This document shows, one piece after another, positions 53,312 to 61,814 of a stretch of 64,000 nt of DNA (the first letter of the stretch is position 1; each line of letters starts with the position of its first letter). A model generated the notes under the pieces. The model was not told where the DNA came from. It worked only from the letters and a program-made list of their open reading frames with translations, and did no database searches. The DNA is taken from assembly GCF_001637205.1 (NCBI RefSeq), contig NZ_LVJH01000003.1, forward strand, positions 1-64,000, given 5' to 3'. This stretch comes from Paenibacillus glacialis (GTDB lineage Bacteria; Bacillota; Bacilli; Paenibacillales; Paenibacillaceae). The position numbers and the translations under genes were made by a program.

Positions 53312-53785
53312 ATGGGTACCATGACCCTTAAACGTTTTAATGGAACTGAGAGATTTAAACTATTAGAATCAAGAGCTTATGTTGTTCGTAGAAATGACGA
53401 AACAATAATGATGTGGTTTGAAACTGAGACAGACCCTCAAGCTATTATGTCGGTTGAAGATACTGCTAAATTTGCAATGAATCCAAATGCTGAAGTTACA
53501 ATATATCTTGATAAGTTAGTACTCAAAGAATTTGGGACTAGATTGTTTGAACTCTCGCAAGGATATAACGAAGAAAATAAGGATCTGGATGCTAGATTGT
53601 ATTATTTTGAGCATCAAGATGTAGACGAAAACTTAATGAAATTGGAATATAGAGGTAATGGGGTCTTCTTTCTTCAGTGGAGTGGAACAACGACAGATAT
53701 TAGTTATTATGATGATAGTAAACCGAAGACGAACCTTGAAATAGAAGGGGAGTTTTTCTTAGAGGAATACACATCTTGGGAATGA
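53312..53785 (+). CDS. Cassette 7: 157-aa protein of unknown function
   Basis: ATAAGGAGAATAAATT precedes the ATG. Starts MGTMTLKRFNGTERFKLLES and ends in a very acidic tail (NLEIEGEFFLEEYTSWE). Strand-rich, with two tryptophan-containing turns; this composition is usual for immunity proteins, but no family is recognised. Confidence 0.68.
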   Translation: MGTMTLKRFNGTERFKLLESRAYVVRRNDETIMMWFETETDPQAIMSVEDTAKFAMNPNAEVTIYLDKLVLKEFGTRLFELSQGYNEENKDLDARLYYFEHQDVDENLMKLEYRGNGVFFLQWSGTTTDISYYDDSKPKTNLEIEGEFFLEEYTSWE

Positions 53786-53827
53786 TATCACTGATTCATT
53801 TGATAGTAATAGATGGTGGTAATAACA

Positions 53828-53991
53828 TCCGATAACAAAGCATTCCTACATCGTCGCGTTCGCTCCTCGGTCTCCAAGAGGAATTTCAAAGAAGTTAATT
53901 CAGGCGACACATCCACCCGGCTAAGTGGCAGAGCCATACAGACCTTTGGTCTTAAGCCGTTCGGACGTCAGGAATGCGCAACGTTAGATGA
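53828..53991 (+). repeat. attC-like element 7
   Basis: Opens with TCCGATAAC (53828-53836), ends with GTTAGATGA (53983-53991). The opening is the complement of GTTATCGGA at 53274. Inner arms GCATTCCT (53840-53847) and AGGAATGC (53970-53977). Confidence 0.9.
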
Positions 53992-54032
53992 AATGGCTAA
54001 ATATTCTTAAATTAAATATTCGAAGGAGACTT

Positions 54033-54527
54033 ATGATAAAAGAAAAATTGGCTAAATCATTGATAAAATTTCTTAATTTTATTTTGAAAATGGATATGTT
54101 ATTACCTGGTGGATTGGGGCTAGGCCCTAAAATGCCGGATGAGATGTATAAAAGACTAGCTAAAGAATTCTTCAATAGGGATGTTGAACTAGAGAATAAA
54201 ATTGAAAAAGCAATTGACTCTATTCAGAAATCTTCAACATTATTAAGTGAATTGGAAGGTATATTAAATGAAAAAAGCAAGAAACTACAAGAGATAAAGT
54301 TAGAAATCGAGAAACAAACAAAAATGTCTGAAGAATACCAAAAGTTAGTTGAAATTAATCGTTTTGGTGCTGAACCTATTTTAAATAGTATTAAGAGTAC
54401 AGTTAATGAAGGTAAGAGTTCGGAAAGAGTTATTAATATCGTAATAAGTATGGTCTCGGGAGCATTATTCTTTATTTTAGGTATTTTTTGGAAAGATATA
54501 ATGATTTTCTTTAAGAATATTTTCTAG
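54033..54527 (+). CDS. Cassette 8: coiled-coil protein with C-terminal membrane helix
   Basis: 164 aa from ATG 54033 (AAGGAG 6 nt upstream). A hydrophobic, glycine-rich N-terminus (MDMLLPGGLGLGPKMPDEM) is followed by a coiled coil (about 55-110, for example NEKSKKLQEIKLEIEKQTKM) and a C-terminal membrane helix (about 140-157). Probably tail-anchored. Unknown function. Confidence 0.66.
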   Translation: MIKEKLAKSLIKFLNFILKMDMLLPGGLGLGPKMPDEMYKRLAKEFFNRDVELENKIEKAIDSIQKSSTLLSELEGILNEKSKKLQEIKLEIEKQTKMSEEYQKLVEINRFGAEPILNSIKSTVNEGKSSERVINIVISMVSGALFFILGIFWKDIMIFFKNIF

Positions 54528-54550
54528 ATAATTCATGGGAGTTAGCCACA

Positions 54551-54696
54551 TCATCTAACACAGCATTCCTACTGCGGGCATTCGCCCTTGATCGCTAAGA
54601 AGGATTTCGAAGAAGTATATTCATGCGATACATTCAACCAGCTAAGTGACGACCCGTTCCCTTCGGTCACTTAAGCTGCTTGAACGTCAGGAATGC
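54551..54696 (+). repeat. attC-like element 8, right half-site missing
   Basis: Opens with TCATCTAAC (54551-54559), complementary to GTTAGATGA at 53983. Inner arms GCATTCCT (54563-54570) and AGGAATGC (54689-54696). The GTT half-site that should follow is absent: the sequence passes directly into the next gene's ATG at 54699. Confidence 0.85.
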
Positions 54697-54698
54697 AT

Positions 54699-55472
54699 AT
54701 GACTTCAATTGGATTCGATCTTCATGCTAGAGAAGACTTTGATAGTTTAGTAGAGTATGCCCTTACTACCGGAGAAAGAATTACAACAAAGAAAGGAATT
54801 TATTCATATTCTCAAACGGGCAAAGGAATTGAATTGTGGCTTCAGTCAAATAAAAGAAATGAAATTATAGGATTAAATCCGCATTATTCAGGCTCATCGA
54901 AAATTAAGGTAGGAGTTACAAATGAATTAATTTCGGAGTCGAATTCTATACTGGATGGATCATTTCATGCTTGGGCTGGTCCAATCGATGAATCGGCAGA
55001 ATCAGGAAGCTATCCATTTGTATTTGATATGCCCAATCGAGCCAACTATGGTGAAGTTCTAGTTCCACAAATCCTTAATATTCAACTGACGACCTTCGCA
55101 CATGAACTGAGTGTGTATGATAATGAAGATGAGTATTATAGATCCCAAGACCGTGAAATAAGATTTGCTTCAGAATCATTTATTCCTTCAGGTTTATTCG
55201 AAAATGAGAATTTCCCAAGTGCTACTGCAGTAATTACTGGCAGGGTAATAGAAACTTCCAATATTACTAATGAACATACTAGTGTTACATTTTGTTGGGC
55301 ACTAGTAAAGACATTAGGCGGTGAGATAGATGTAGTGGCAGATAAAGAACTTGTAAATAGAGACATTATTCCTGGTGGGATCATTTCAGGTTCTTTTTGG
55401 CTAAGTGCAAAGTTTCTCGATAACCCATTACTAAAGAAGAAGTCTATTATTGAAAGATTATTTGGAAGATAA
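54699..55472 (+). CDS. Cassette 9: 257-aa protein of unknown function
   Basis: ATG 54699 uses the AGGA of element 8 as ribosome binding site. Starts MTSIGFDLHAREDFDSLVEY and is rich in strands. No signal peptide; C-terminus is Lys-rich (NPLLKKKSIIERLFG). No family recognised. Another in-frame ATG at 54693 lies inside the element's arm. Confidence 0.66.
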   Translation: MTSIGFDLHAREDFDSLVEYALTTGERITTKKGIYSYSQTGKGIELWLQSNKRNEIIGLNPHYSGSSKIKVGVTNELISESNSILDGSFHAWAGPIDESAESGSYPFVFDMPNRANYGEVLVPQILNIQLTTFAHELSVYDNEDEYYRSQDREIRFASESFIPSGLFENENFPSATAVITGRVIETSNITNEHTSVTFCWALVKTLGGEIDVVADKELVNRDIIPGGIISGSFWLSAKFLDNPLLKKKSIIERLFGR

Positions 55473-55476
55473 GTAC

Positions 55477-55642
55477 GTCGTCTAACAGAACATTCCTACA
55501 TCGTCGCGTACGCTCCTCGGTCACCAGGGGGATTTTCGGAGAAGTGGATTCAGGCGACACATTTAACCGACTAAGTCTGACGACTCGTTCCCTACGGTCA
55601 CTTAAGCCACTTGAACGTCAGGAATGCACAAACGTTAGACGT
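55477..55642 (+). repeat. attC-like element 9
   Basis: Opens with GTCGTCTAAC (55477-55486) and ends with GTTAGACGT (55634-55642). GTCTAAC and GTTAGAC are a perfect 7-bp pair that matches the classical RYYYAAC/GTTRRRY core. Inner arms CATTCCT (55491-55497) and AGGAATG (55620-55626). Confidence 0.9.
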
Positions 55643-55717
55643 AACCTGTGCAAGATATAATAATCAAAAACAAAAAAAGATAATTTAATATAAATCACAT
55701 TAATGGAGGTGTATCAA

Positions 55718-56167
55718 ATGTTGATACTAGAACGAGCAATAAAAAATGATGCACAAAAACTCGCTGAAATACAAAAGGCCAGCTTTGATGAAGAATCAAA
55801 ACATTTCAATAATAACGAAATCGGTGGTCCACTAGGATATGATTCCATAAGTTGGCAAGAAGAGATGATGCAAAATTGTAAATATTTCAAGGTACTCTTT
55901 AATGGAGAAATAATAGGGGGGACTTTGATATTTATAGAAAGCAGTCAAGTACATAATCTAGGAAGAATTTTTATTGATCCGAACTTTCAGAATCAAGGAA
56001 TCGGTATGAAAGTAATGAAAGAAATTGAAAGGATTTTTCCGGATAGCAATAAATGGTGGCTTGATACTCCTGGCTGGAGTGTCAAGAATCATCACTTCTA
56101 TACAAAGTGCGGATTCACCAAAGTTAGAGAAGAAGATGACCTATACATTTTTGAGAAGACTTTATAG
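55718..56167 (+). CDS. Cassette 10: GNAT-family acetyltransferase
   Basis: 149 aa from ATG 55718 (GGAGGTG 8 nt upstream). The acetyl-CoA loop RIFIDPNFQNQGIGMKVMKEI (about residues 85-105) is the V/I-x-P...Q/RxxGxG/A motif, followed by WWLDTPGWSVKNHHFYTKCGF, typical of the C-terminal GNAT part. It would acetylate a small molecule or protein from acetyl-CoA. Acetyltransferases are among the commonest cassette cargo in integrons. Its closing element is only a remnant. Confidence 0.85.
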   Translation: MLILERAIKNDAQKLAEIQKASFDEESKHFNNNEIGGPLGYDSISWQEEMMQNCKYFKVLFNGEIIGGTLIFIESSQVHNLGRIFIDPNFQNQGIGMKVMKEIERIFPDSNKWWLDTPGWSVKNHHFYTKCGFTKVREEDDLYIFEKTL

Positions 56168-56204
56168 ACATATTCTTTGATGGATTTTCAGGGATGGCAA
56201 AGTC

Positions 56205-56268
56205 ATCCTTCTATTGTGACCTTGATCAGAAGTGTTGAAGAGGATGAGATTCATGCAATCTATCGGAA
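56205..56268 (+). repeat. Degenerate attC-like remnant
   Basis: CCTTGATC, GAAG, GAGGATGAGATTCATGC and TATCGGAAATT echo the order of blocks in element 8 (CCTTGATCGCTAAGAAGGATT...ATTCATGCGATAC). Both terminal half-sites are missing, so the right edge of the array is eroded here. Confidence 0.5.
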
Positions 56269-56337
56269 ATTGGTGTAACGAATACTACAATTTTATGCGA
56301 AAGACATAAATAATATCAAACAAAAAGGAGCCGATGT

Positions 56338-56755
56338 ATGAATCATATTACCATTCTTAGCATTATTTTAGTTCTATCAGGTGTATTTGGCGGTGTTGTA
56401 AGTTTCTTTTCAACGAAAGGTAATGAAGAACCAATTAATAATAAAGAACTATTAAAATCAATCATAATTGGTGTCAAATGAAAATGAGATTGAGGAGATT
56501 GAAGTAATTAAAATTAATAATGAATTAATGAATGGTAAAGATGATGAAAGGTACAAAATATTAAAGGCCTTCTCTGAAAGTAGATATATTTATAGGTCAC
56601 TTGGAGGATTAAGTAAAGAAACTGGAATTAGTAAAGAAAATGTCCAAATGATTTTGAATATATTGATTAATCATGAACTTGTTGAACAAGCAAATAGACC
56701 AAAGGGAGTTCGATTTCTGATAACACAGAAAGGCAGACAGATAATATTCAATTGA
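56338..56755 (+). pseudogene. Broken two-part gene: TM leader fragment and winged-helix fragment
   Basis: A 47-codon frame (56338-56481, AAAAAGGAG upstream of ATG) starts MNHITILSIILVLSGVFGGV and stops after KELLKSIIIGVK. A second frame, from TTG 56468, gives NENEIEEIEVIKINNELMNG and a winged-helix segment (YRSLGGLSKETGISKENVQM). I recall proteins that join such a membrane start to such a C-terminus (YEATS-associated membrane proteins of about 200 aa). If so, a central segment with further membrane helices was deleted and the frame was lost at the junction. The C-terminal part could still be a separate DNA-binding protein. Confidence 0.5.
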
Positions 56756-56848
56756 AAAATTGGCGGTGCTCTTTACAAAAAATAGGGATTGTGGTTCACC
56801 AATATGAGAACAATCTTATACCTAAAAGTATTCTCCATCCTTTCATAA

Positions 56849-56897
56849 AAAAGTGCTGGAAGTTACGCGGAAATCTCTGCTAACTTCCAGCACTTTT
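56849..56897. terminator. Bidirectional terminator
   Basis: AAAAGTGCTGGAAGTTA (56849-56865) pairs with TAACTTCCAGCACTTTT (56881-56897). It lies between the broken gene and the converging transporter gene. Confidence 0.92.
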
Positions 56898-56946
56898 CCT
56901 TTCCCTCTTAAAATCACTCAAATGCTCAGTGGTTTCAGGTTTAATC

Positions 56947-58308
56947 CTAAAATAGCGCAACTATTCTATCCAATATTCCAGTAATATCAAGAAACACGAT
57001 GATAATGACTAAAGGAATAATGAACCTCATGATAAAAAACCATATATTAAATGCAGTAGCCCCTAACCGAGAATGCTGTAATAGCTCCTCCCGCAAAGTG
57101 CTTTTCTTAATCTTAAGGGGTACGAAGATAGAGATTAACAACACACCAAGTGGCATTAGTATATTACTAACTAAATAATCGGCTGAATCAAATAAGTTCT
57201 TCGAGAAGATTAGAATATCAGCAAAAATACTATAGGATAATGCAGAGGGAATTCCTACTACAAAAATTAAAACACCAATAATATAGGCATATTTTTTTCT
57301 CTTCTCCTCTTTTCCTTTAACGGTAGAGGCTACAATGATTTCTAACATCGAGAAAGCCGAAGTTAATGTGGCAAATAGAAATAATGCTAAGAAACCTAGT
57401 AAGAACACTTCTCCAAAAATAATTTGATCAAACACCGCAGGCAATACAACGAACAACAACCCAGGTCCTTCAGCGGGTTCTAAACCTAGTGAGAATACAG
57501 CTGGGAAGATAGCTAATCCTGCCAATAATGCGATCAATAAATTCATGGCGACGATGGAAATGGCCGGTTGAATTAAGCTTTCTTTTTTTGAAAGATATGA
57601 ACTATAAGTAACCATTACGGATACCCCGACACTTAAGGCGAAGAAAGCTTGACCCATCGCATACAGAATATTTTGAGATGTGATACGCGAGAAATCAGGT
57701 GCTAGAAAGAATTTTACACCTTCCATAGCGTTATCGAGTGTAAGTGAGCGAATGATTAGAACAATGAATAGTACGAATAACGTAGGCATCAAGATTTTAC
57801 TTACTTTTTCAATACCATTCTGAATCCCTTTAGCCACAACTAATACGGTTATAGCCAGAAATACAAATTGAGCTCCAATAACCAAGATAGGATTTCCAAT
57901 CGTCACGTTAAAGACGGCTCCATAATCGGCACCTTCACTAATGATTCCACCGAACAAACCTTTTACAAAATAGATGACAATCCAACCACCAATGACACTA
58001 TAAAAAGACAATAATAGAAAACAGGTGAATACCCCTAACTTTCCAATCCAATGCCACTTGGTATTAGGAGCTAAACTACGATAAGCACTAATGGCTTCCT
58101 TTTGTGTGCTTCTACCAATAATGAACTCTGCTAATAACAATGGAAAACCCATAAATAGAGAAAATAAGATAAATAGAAGGAAGAATGCACCGCCCCCACT
58201 GATGCCCGTAACATAAGGGAGCTTCCATATTGCGCCTACCCCAATAGCTGAACCTGCTGCTGATAAAATAAAACCAATCTTCGATGACCATTGCTCTGTT
58301 GTTTGCAC
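56947..58308 (-). CDS. NSS-family sodium-dependent amino-acid transporter
   Basis: 453 aa from GTG 58308, a normal length for bacterial NSS proteins such as LeuT, TnaT and YocR; the frame is open upstream but that part is the T-box leader. The first helix [24 protein letters not shown] is the Na+/substrate-binding helix with its unwound region, and [12 protein letters not shown] is the second. About eleven to twelve helices follow. It couples sodium entry to amino-acid uptake. The T-box leader and its apparent UUC specifier point to phenylalanine or another aromatic acid; this is inference. Confidence 0.9.
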   Translation of the reverse strand: MQTTEQWSSKIGFILSAAGSAIGVGAIWKLPYVTGISGGGAFFLLFILFSLFMGFPLLLAEFIIGRSTQKEAISAYRSLAPNTKWHWIGKLGVFTCFLLLSFYSVIGGWIVIYFVKGLFGGIISEGADYGAVFNVTIGNPILVIGAQFVFLAITVLVVAKGIQNGIEKVSKILMPTLFVLFIVLIIRSLTLDNAMEGVKFFLAPDFSRITSQNILYAMGQAFFALSVGVSVMVTYSSYLSKKESLIQPAISIVAMNLLIALLAGLAIFPAVFSLGLEPAEGPGLLFVVLPAVFDQIIFGEVFLLGFLALFLFATLTSAFSMLEIIVASTVKGKEEKRKKYAYIIGVLIFVVGIPSALSYSIFADILIFSKNLFDSADYLVSNILMPLGVLLISIFVPLKIKKSTLREELLQHSRLGATAFNIWFFIMRFIIPLVIIIVFLDITGILDRIVALF

Positions 58309-58363
58309 GCTTATCAATCCAATCTTTTTTATTATGTCCTTAAAAAAACAAAGCAAAAGACAG

Positions 58364-58631
58364 AAAAAAGCCACATCTCTATCTTTAACGATAGGGACGT
58401 GGCTCTTCACGCGGTACCACCCTAATTGGAAACAATACGTGTTTCCCACTTGGTCAAATAACGGTTTGATCCGTTTTTATACTACTTCAATAAGATACAG
58501 TATAAAAAAAGCTCCAAGAATGAAATTCACCTAATCTTTGTATCAGTTTCCACCAACCACTGATTCTCTGTTCACAGGGAGACCGGCTTAATAAAGTTCT
58601 TGTCGTCGCTCATTCGATATTTATAATAATA
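58364..58631 (-). promoter_or_regulatory. T-box riboswitch (apparent Phe specifier) with terminator
   Basis: On the minus strand the T-box sequence AGGGTGGTACCGCG (58410-58423) is followed by a terminator, AGCCACGTCCCTATC...GATAGAGATGTGGCT with TTTTTT at 58364-58369. Stem I 5' features are present: GAGCGACGACAAGAAC, AGCCGGTCTCCC, AGAGAATCAGTGG and GGTGGAAACTGATAC. The specifier-loop segment GTGAATTTCATTC ends before TTGGAGC; TTC followed by A fits the specifier position. Uncharged tRNA-Phe would stabilise the antiterminator and allow transporter expression. Confidence 0.9.
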
Positions 58632-58637
58632 AACGAA

Positions 58638-58666
58638 ATTATAGTATGATAGCACCTAGAGGTCAA
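58638..58666 (-). promoter_or_regulatory. Sigma-A promoter of the T-box transporter
   Basis: On the minus strand TTGACC (58661-58666) and TATAAT (58638-58643) have a 17-nt spacer. Transcription would start near 58631, just before stem I of the T-box. Confidence 0.85.
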
Positions 58667-58854
58667 GCTCTTTAATCACAGTTTAATATAATATTAGTAG
58701 CGTAGATCCGATTGAATATCAGGAATAGGGGTTATTTTAGAAGTCAATTAGCCTAATACAGTTATAATCAATCTTTCCATGTCATTGCGTTAAAGAAATA
58801 TGGTAAGTTAGTTAAGAATGTTAAAAACCATATTTTCCCAAAGGGGTGGCTTAA

Positions 58855-60330
58855 GTGGATATTAGGCTCCAAGAATGGATTATAGAAGCAGATATTAGTA
58901 GCATGCAAGCGGCATTGGAAGCAGGTTCCATAAGCTCTGAAGATATCGTGCGAGAATATTTAGACAGAATACATAAGTACGACTCAGAGATTAATTCAAT
59001 ATTAGAAATCAATCCAGATGCGATGCAAATTGCGAGGGACTTAGATAAAGAACGTAAAGAATCAGGAAGTCGTGGGAAGTTACATGGTATTCCTATTCTA
59101 CTAAAAGACAATTTGGACACAGGCGATAATATGCATACCAGTGCTGGTTCAGTAGCTTTAGCTGAATCATTTGCTGCAACGGATTCATTCGTAGCGTCCA
59201 AGCTTCGATTAGCAGGTGCGGTGATTCTTGGGAAAGCGAATATGTCCGAATGGTCGAATTTCATGTCGAGTAGGATGCCAGCGGGCTACAGTTCACGAGG
59301 AGGACTCGTACTAAACCCCTATGGGCCAGGCGAGATATTCATTAGTGGTTCTAGTTCTGGATCTGCGGCAGCTGTAGCTTCAAATTTTGCAGCGGCAGCA
59401 ATAGGTACGGAAACAGCTGGATCTATTGTGGGTCCTGCATGTCAAAGTTTCCTCGTAGGTATCAAACCGACGGTTGGACTCGTTAGCCGAGCTGGGGTTA
59501 TTCCTATTTCGGTGAGCCAAGATACGCCTGGACCGATAGCTAGGACCGTTACGGATGCGGCTATTATTTTAGGTGCATTAACTGGCATTGACGACAAAGA
59601 TAATGCTACACTTTTGAGTAAGGAATGTTCTTATGGTGATTACACCCCATTCCTAGATGCAGACTATATACAACAAGCAAGAATAGGTATTCCTAGACAT
59701 TATTATAAGAACTTAGACGAAGAAAGACTGGCTATTATGGAAGCGGCGATCTTGGCTTTGAAAAATGCGGGCGCTACGATTGTAGATCCAGTTAGTCTTC
59801 ATGTAGAACACAACAATTGGAATAATGACGTTATATGCTATGAATTTAAAACAGGTCTCGATCAATATTTATCACAATTATCTGATTCCGTACCGATTCA
59901 CTCTTTGCAAGAATTGATTGCATATAATGAGAACCATGCCGAAGTTGCCTTAAAGTATGGGCAAGACACGCTGATTAGGTCAGCAGCATCAACATTGACT
60001 GAGCAAGAATATCGTCAGAAGAAACAAGAATATGATACGCTAGCGCTTACTCAGGGTATAGATTATGTGTTAGAACAACATGGTTTAGACGCATTAATGT
60101 TACCTGGAGATGTGGATGGGATGTATATTGCGGCACGATTGGGATACCCCCTGATTACGGTTCCAGCAGGATATTCGTCTACAGGTGTCGTTGACTTCGA
60201 TGGTGATTCGACAAAGGGTCCTTTTGGCGTTGTATTTTCCGGCAAAGCATTTAGTGAACCTACGTTGATACGAATAGCATATGGTTTTGAACAGGCGACT
60301 AATTATCGTTATCCACCTGAGCTTGTTTAG
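58855..60330 (+). CDS. Amidase-signature-family hydrolase
   Basis: 491 aa, GTG start with AAGGGGTGG 7 nt upstream. The Ser-cisSer-Lys triad is visible: K84 in ILLKDNLDTG, cis-Ser in ISGSSSGSAAAVA (about 165-177) and nucleophile S191 in ETAGSIVGPA. It hydrolyses a carboxylic amide in the cytoplasm. It lacks GatA-specific neighbours (no gatB/gatC) and is closer to general or peptide amidases. A 225-bp gap with no further elements separates it from the T-box promoter. Confidence 0.92.
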   Translation: MDIRLQEWIIEADISSMQAALEAGSISSEDIVREYLDRIHKYDSEINSILEINPDAMQIARDLDKERKESGSRGKLHGIPILLKDNLDTGDNMHTSAGSVALAESFAATDSFVASKLRLAGAVILGKANMSEWSNFMSSRMPAGYSSRGGLVLNPYGPGEIFISGSSSGSAAAVASNFAAAAIGTETAGSIVGPACQSFLVGIKPTVGLVSRAGVIPISVSQDTPGPIARTVTDAAIILGALTGIDDKDNATLLSKECSYGDYTPFLDADYIQQARIGIPRHYYKNLDEERLAIMEAAILALKNAGATIVDPVSLHVEHNNWNNDVICYEFKTGLDQYLSQLSDSVPIHSLQELIAYNENHAEVALKYGQDTLIRSAASTLTEQEYRQKKQEYDTLALTQGIDYVLEQHGLDALMLPGDVDGMYIAARLGYPLITVPAGYSSTGVVDFDGDSTKGPFGVVFSGKAFSEPTLIRIAYGFEQATNYRYPPELV

Positions 60331-60382
60331 ACTTAATTAAATATAAAATGATCATTCCATATGGAACATAGGAGGGAAAGTT

Positions 60383-60844
60383 ATGAAACTCGCAGAAGCC
60401 TTGGTTCTAAGGGCAGATTGTCAACGGAAAGTAGCGCAGCTGAAACAAAGACTAGAAAGAGTTGTAAAGGTACAAGAAGGTGAAGAACCCGGTGAGGATC
60501 CTAGTGTTCTTTTGGCAGAATTGAATAGAACTTTAGAAGAATTAACAGGATGGATTAAAAGAATCAACAAAACCAACTCATCCATTGCGTTTGATTCAAC
60601 TAGGAGCATTTCAGATGCGCTTGCTGAACGTGATCATTGTATGCAAAAGAGAAATATATTAAATGAATTACTTGAGATTGCATCCATTAAGCAGGATCGA
60701 TTCAGTCGTTCCGAGGTGAAGTACTATAGAACGGTAGATATTAATGAGCTCCAGAAGCAAGTAGATGAACTGTCTAAGAATTATCGAGAACTTGATTTCA
60801 GAATTCAAGAAAAGAATTGGACGATTGAATTAATAGAGGCATAA
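60383..60844 (+). CDS. DIP1984-family protein (septicolysin-like)
   Basis: 153 aa, ATAGGAGGGAAAG before the ATG. An all-helical coiled-coil protein: MKLAEALVLRADCQRKVAQL, then ELTGWIKRINKTNSSIAFD and LAERDHCMQKRNILNELLEI, the pattern of the DIP1984 family (sometimes named septicolysin). Function is unknown. It follows the amidase by 52 bp. The 266-bp region after it (60845-61110) has no gene or repeat that I can recognise. Confidence 0.85.
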   Translation: MKLAEALVLRADCQRKVAQLKQRLERVVKVQEGEEPGEDPSVLLAELNRTLEELTGWIKRINKTNSSIAFDSTRSISDALAERDHCMQKRNILNELLEIASIKQDRFSRSEVKYYRTVDINELQKQVDELSKNYRELDFRIQEKNWTIELIEA

Positions 60845-61112
60845 CCAAGTTGGTAGCCCTAGTCAATAAAGGTGAGTACAACCCGCCAACGGGTAGTTGG
60901 ACTAAAAGAGATGCAGGGCCATATCTTAGTAATAACTAATTAGCCCAGTATTGTAACAAGAGTGCGACAGCATGCAATTAGGGAGTATTCATTATTGTAA
61001 CTACCATGTACTGATTTATTGATTAGGGTGAGGGTGGGTTCGGGGACTTGTGGTTAATACTCAGAGGTAGATCGTTTTTATGGTATTTCAAAAAATGATT
61101 TAGACAATATAA

Positions 61113-61151
61113 GACCCGACCTAGGATAGTTGTGCTATCTCAGGTCGGGTC
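61113..61151. terminator. Bidirectional terminator
   Basis: GACCCGACCT (61113-61122) with AGGTCGGGTC (61142-61151), plus an inner GATAG/CTATC pair; A/T-rich on both sides, ending in ATTTTTAT on the plus strand. Confidence 0.88.
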
Positions 61152-61157
61152 ATATTT

Positions 61158-61694
61158 TTATATCTTACTAGACGCAATAGTCGTAAATATTTGTGTATAT
61201 ACATTCTTAATGTTAGATTCATTTACTTTGTCATTGTAGAGTCCATAACCCCAAGATTGAAATTGGTTTTCGTCAGCGCCTGTGTTGAAATAGCCCGTTA
61301 CATAATTTAGATTATCTAATTCTGGCACCTCCTCGTAGGATAATTCCTCAATAATAAAGGGTACATATGATTTGGTAGATTCTATAAAGAAATATGGAAT
61401 GCTGGGATTCTTATACACTTTAGCATACTTACTTTCGGCAGCCTCGGATAGATGTTCCTTCATAATCATAATGGCATCCAATTCAGACGATTGATTGTTG
61501 ACTTCTTCTAATTGCTTAAAGGTAATATTTTTAAACTCCACGTTATTTTCGCGTACCGCTGGAGAGTCGCCTATTATGCCAATGACCAAAGGCTTGCCGG
61601 CGTAAAGAGGTGTATCAACGGTATCAGCAGCATTAGTAGTACATCCTGCTAAAATCACTAATATAAAAAGGATGAATGGAAATATCTTTTTCAT
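61158..61694 (-). CDS. Predicted lipoprotein, unknown function
   Basis: 178 aa from ATG 61694 (AAGGGGAG upstream). The lipobox ILAGC puts the lipidated cysteine at residue 18. The mature domain begins with a strand and glycine loop (LVIGIIGDSPAVRENN), and has LDAIMIMKEHLSEAAESKYA and PYFFIES further on. This is a Rossmann-like alpha/beta layout, recalling periplasmic sensors. I do not recognise the family. Confidence 0.75.
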   Translation of the reverse strand: MKKIFPFILFILVILAGCTTNAADTVDTPLYAGKPLVIGIIGDSPAVRENNVEFKNITFKQLEEVNNQSSELDAIMIMKEHLSEAAESKYAKVYKNPSIPYFFIESTKSYVPFIIEELSYEEVPELDNLNYVTGYFNTGADENQFQSWGYGLYNDKVNESNIKNVYTQIFTTIASSKI

Positions 61695-61814
61695 TACTAC
61701 AACTCCCCTTAGATTCAATTAAAATGTTCTCAAGTAGCTTCACAATCACATGTTTACTATAACATAAATTTCCATATATAATTCATATAGGTCATGATAG
61801 GGAGGGAACCAATC

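Noticed and set aside
46885..55642. The palindromic elements as ordinary terminators or REP sequences
   Set aside because: They lack T-tracts, end in paired core half-sites, and the half-sites pair across cassettes, which neither explanation predicts.
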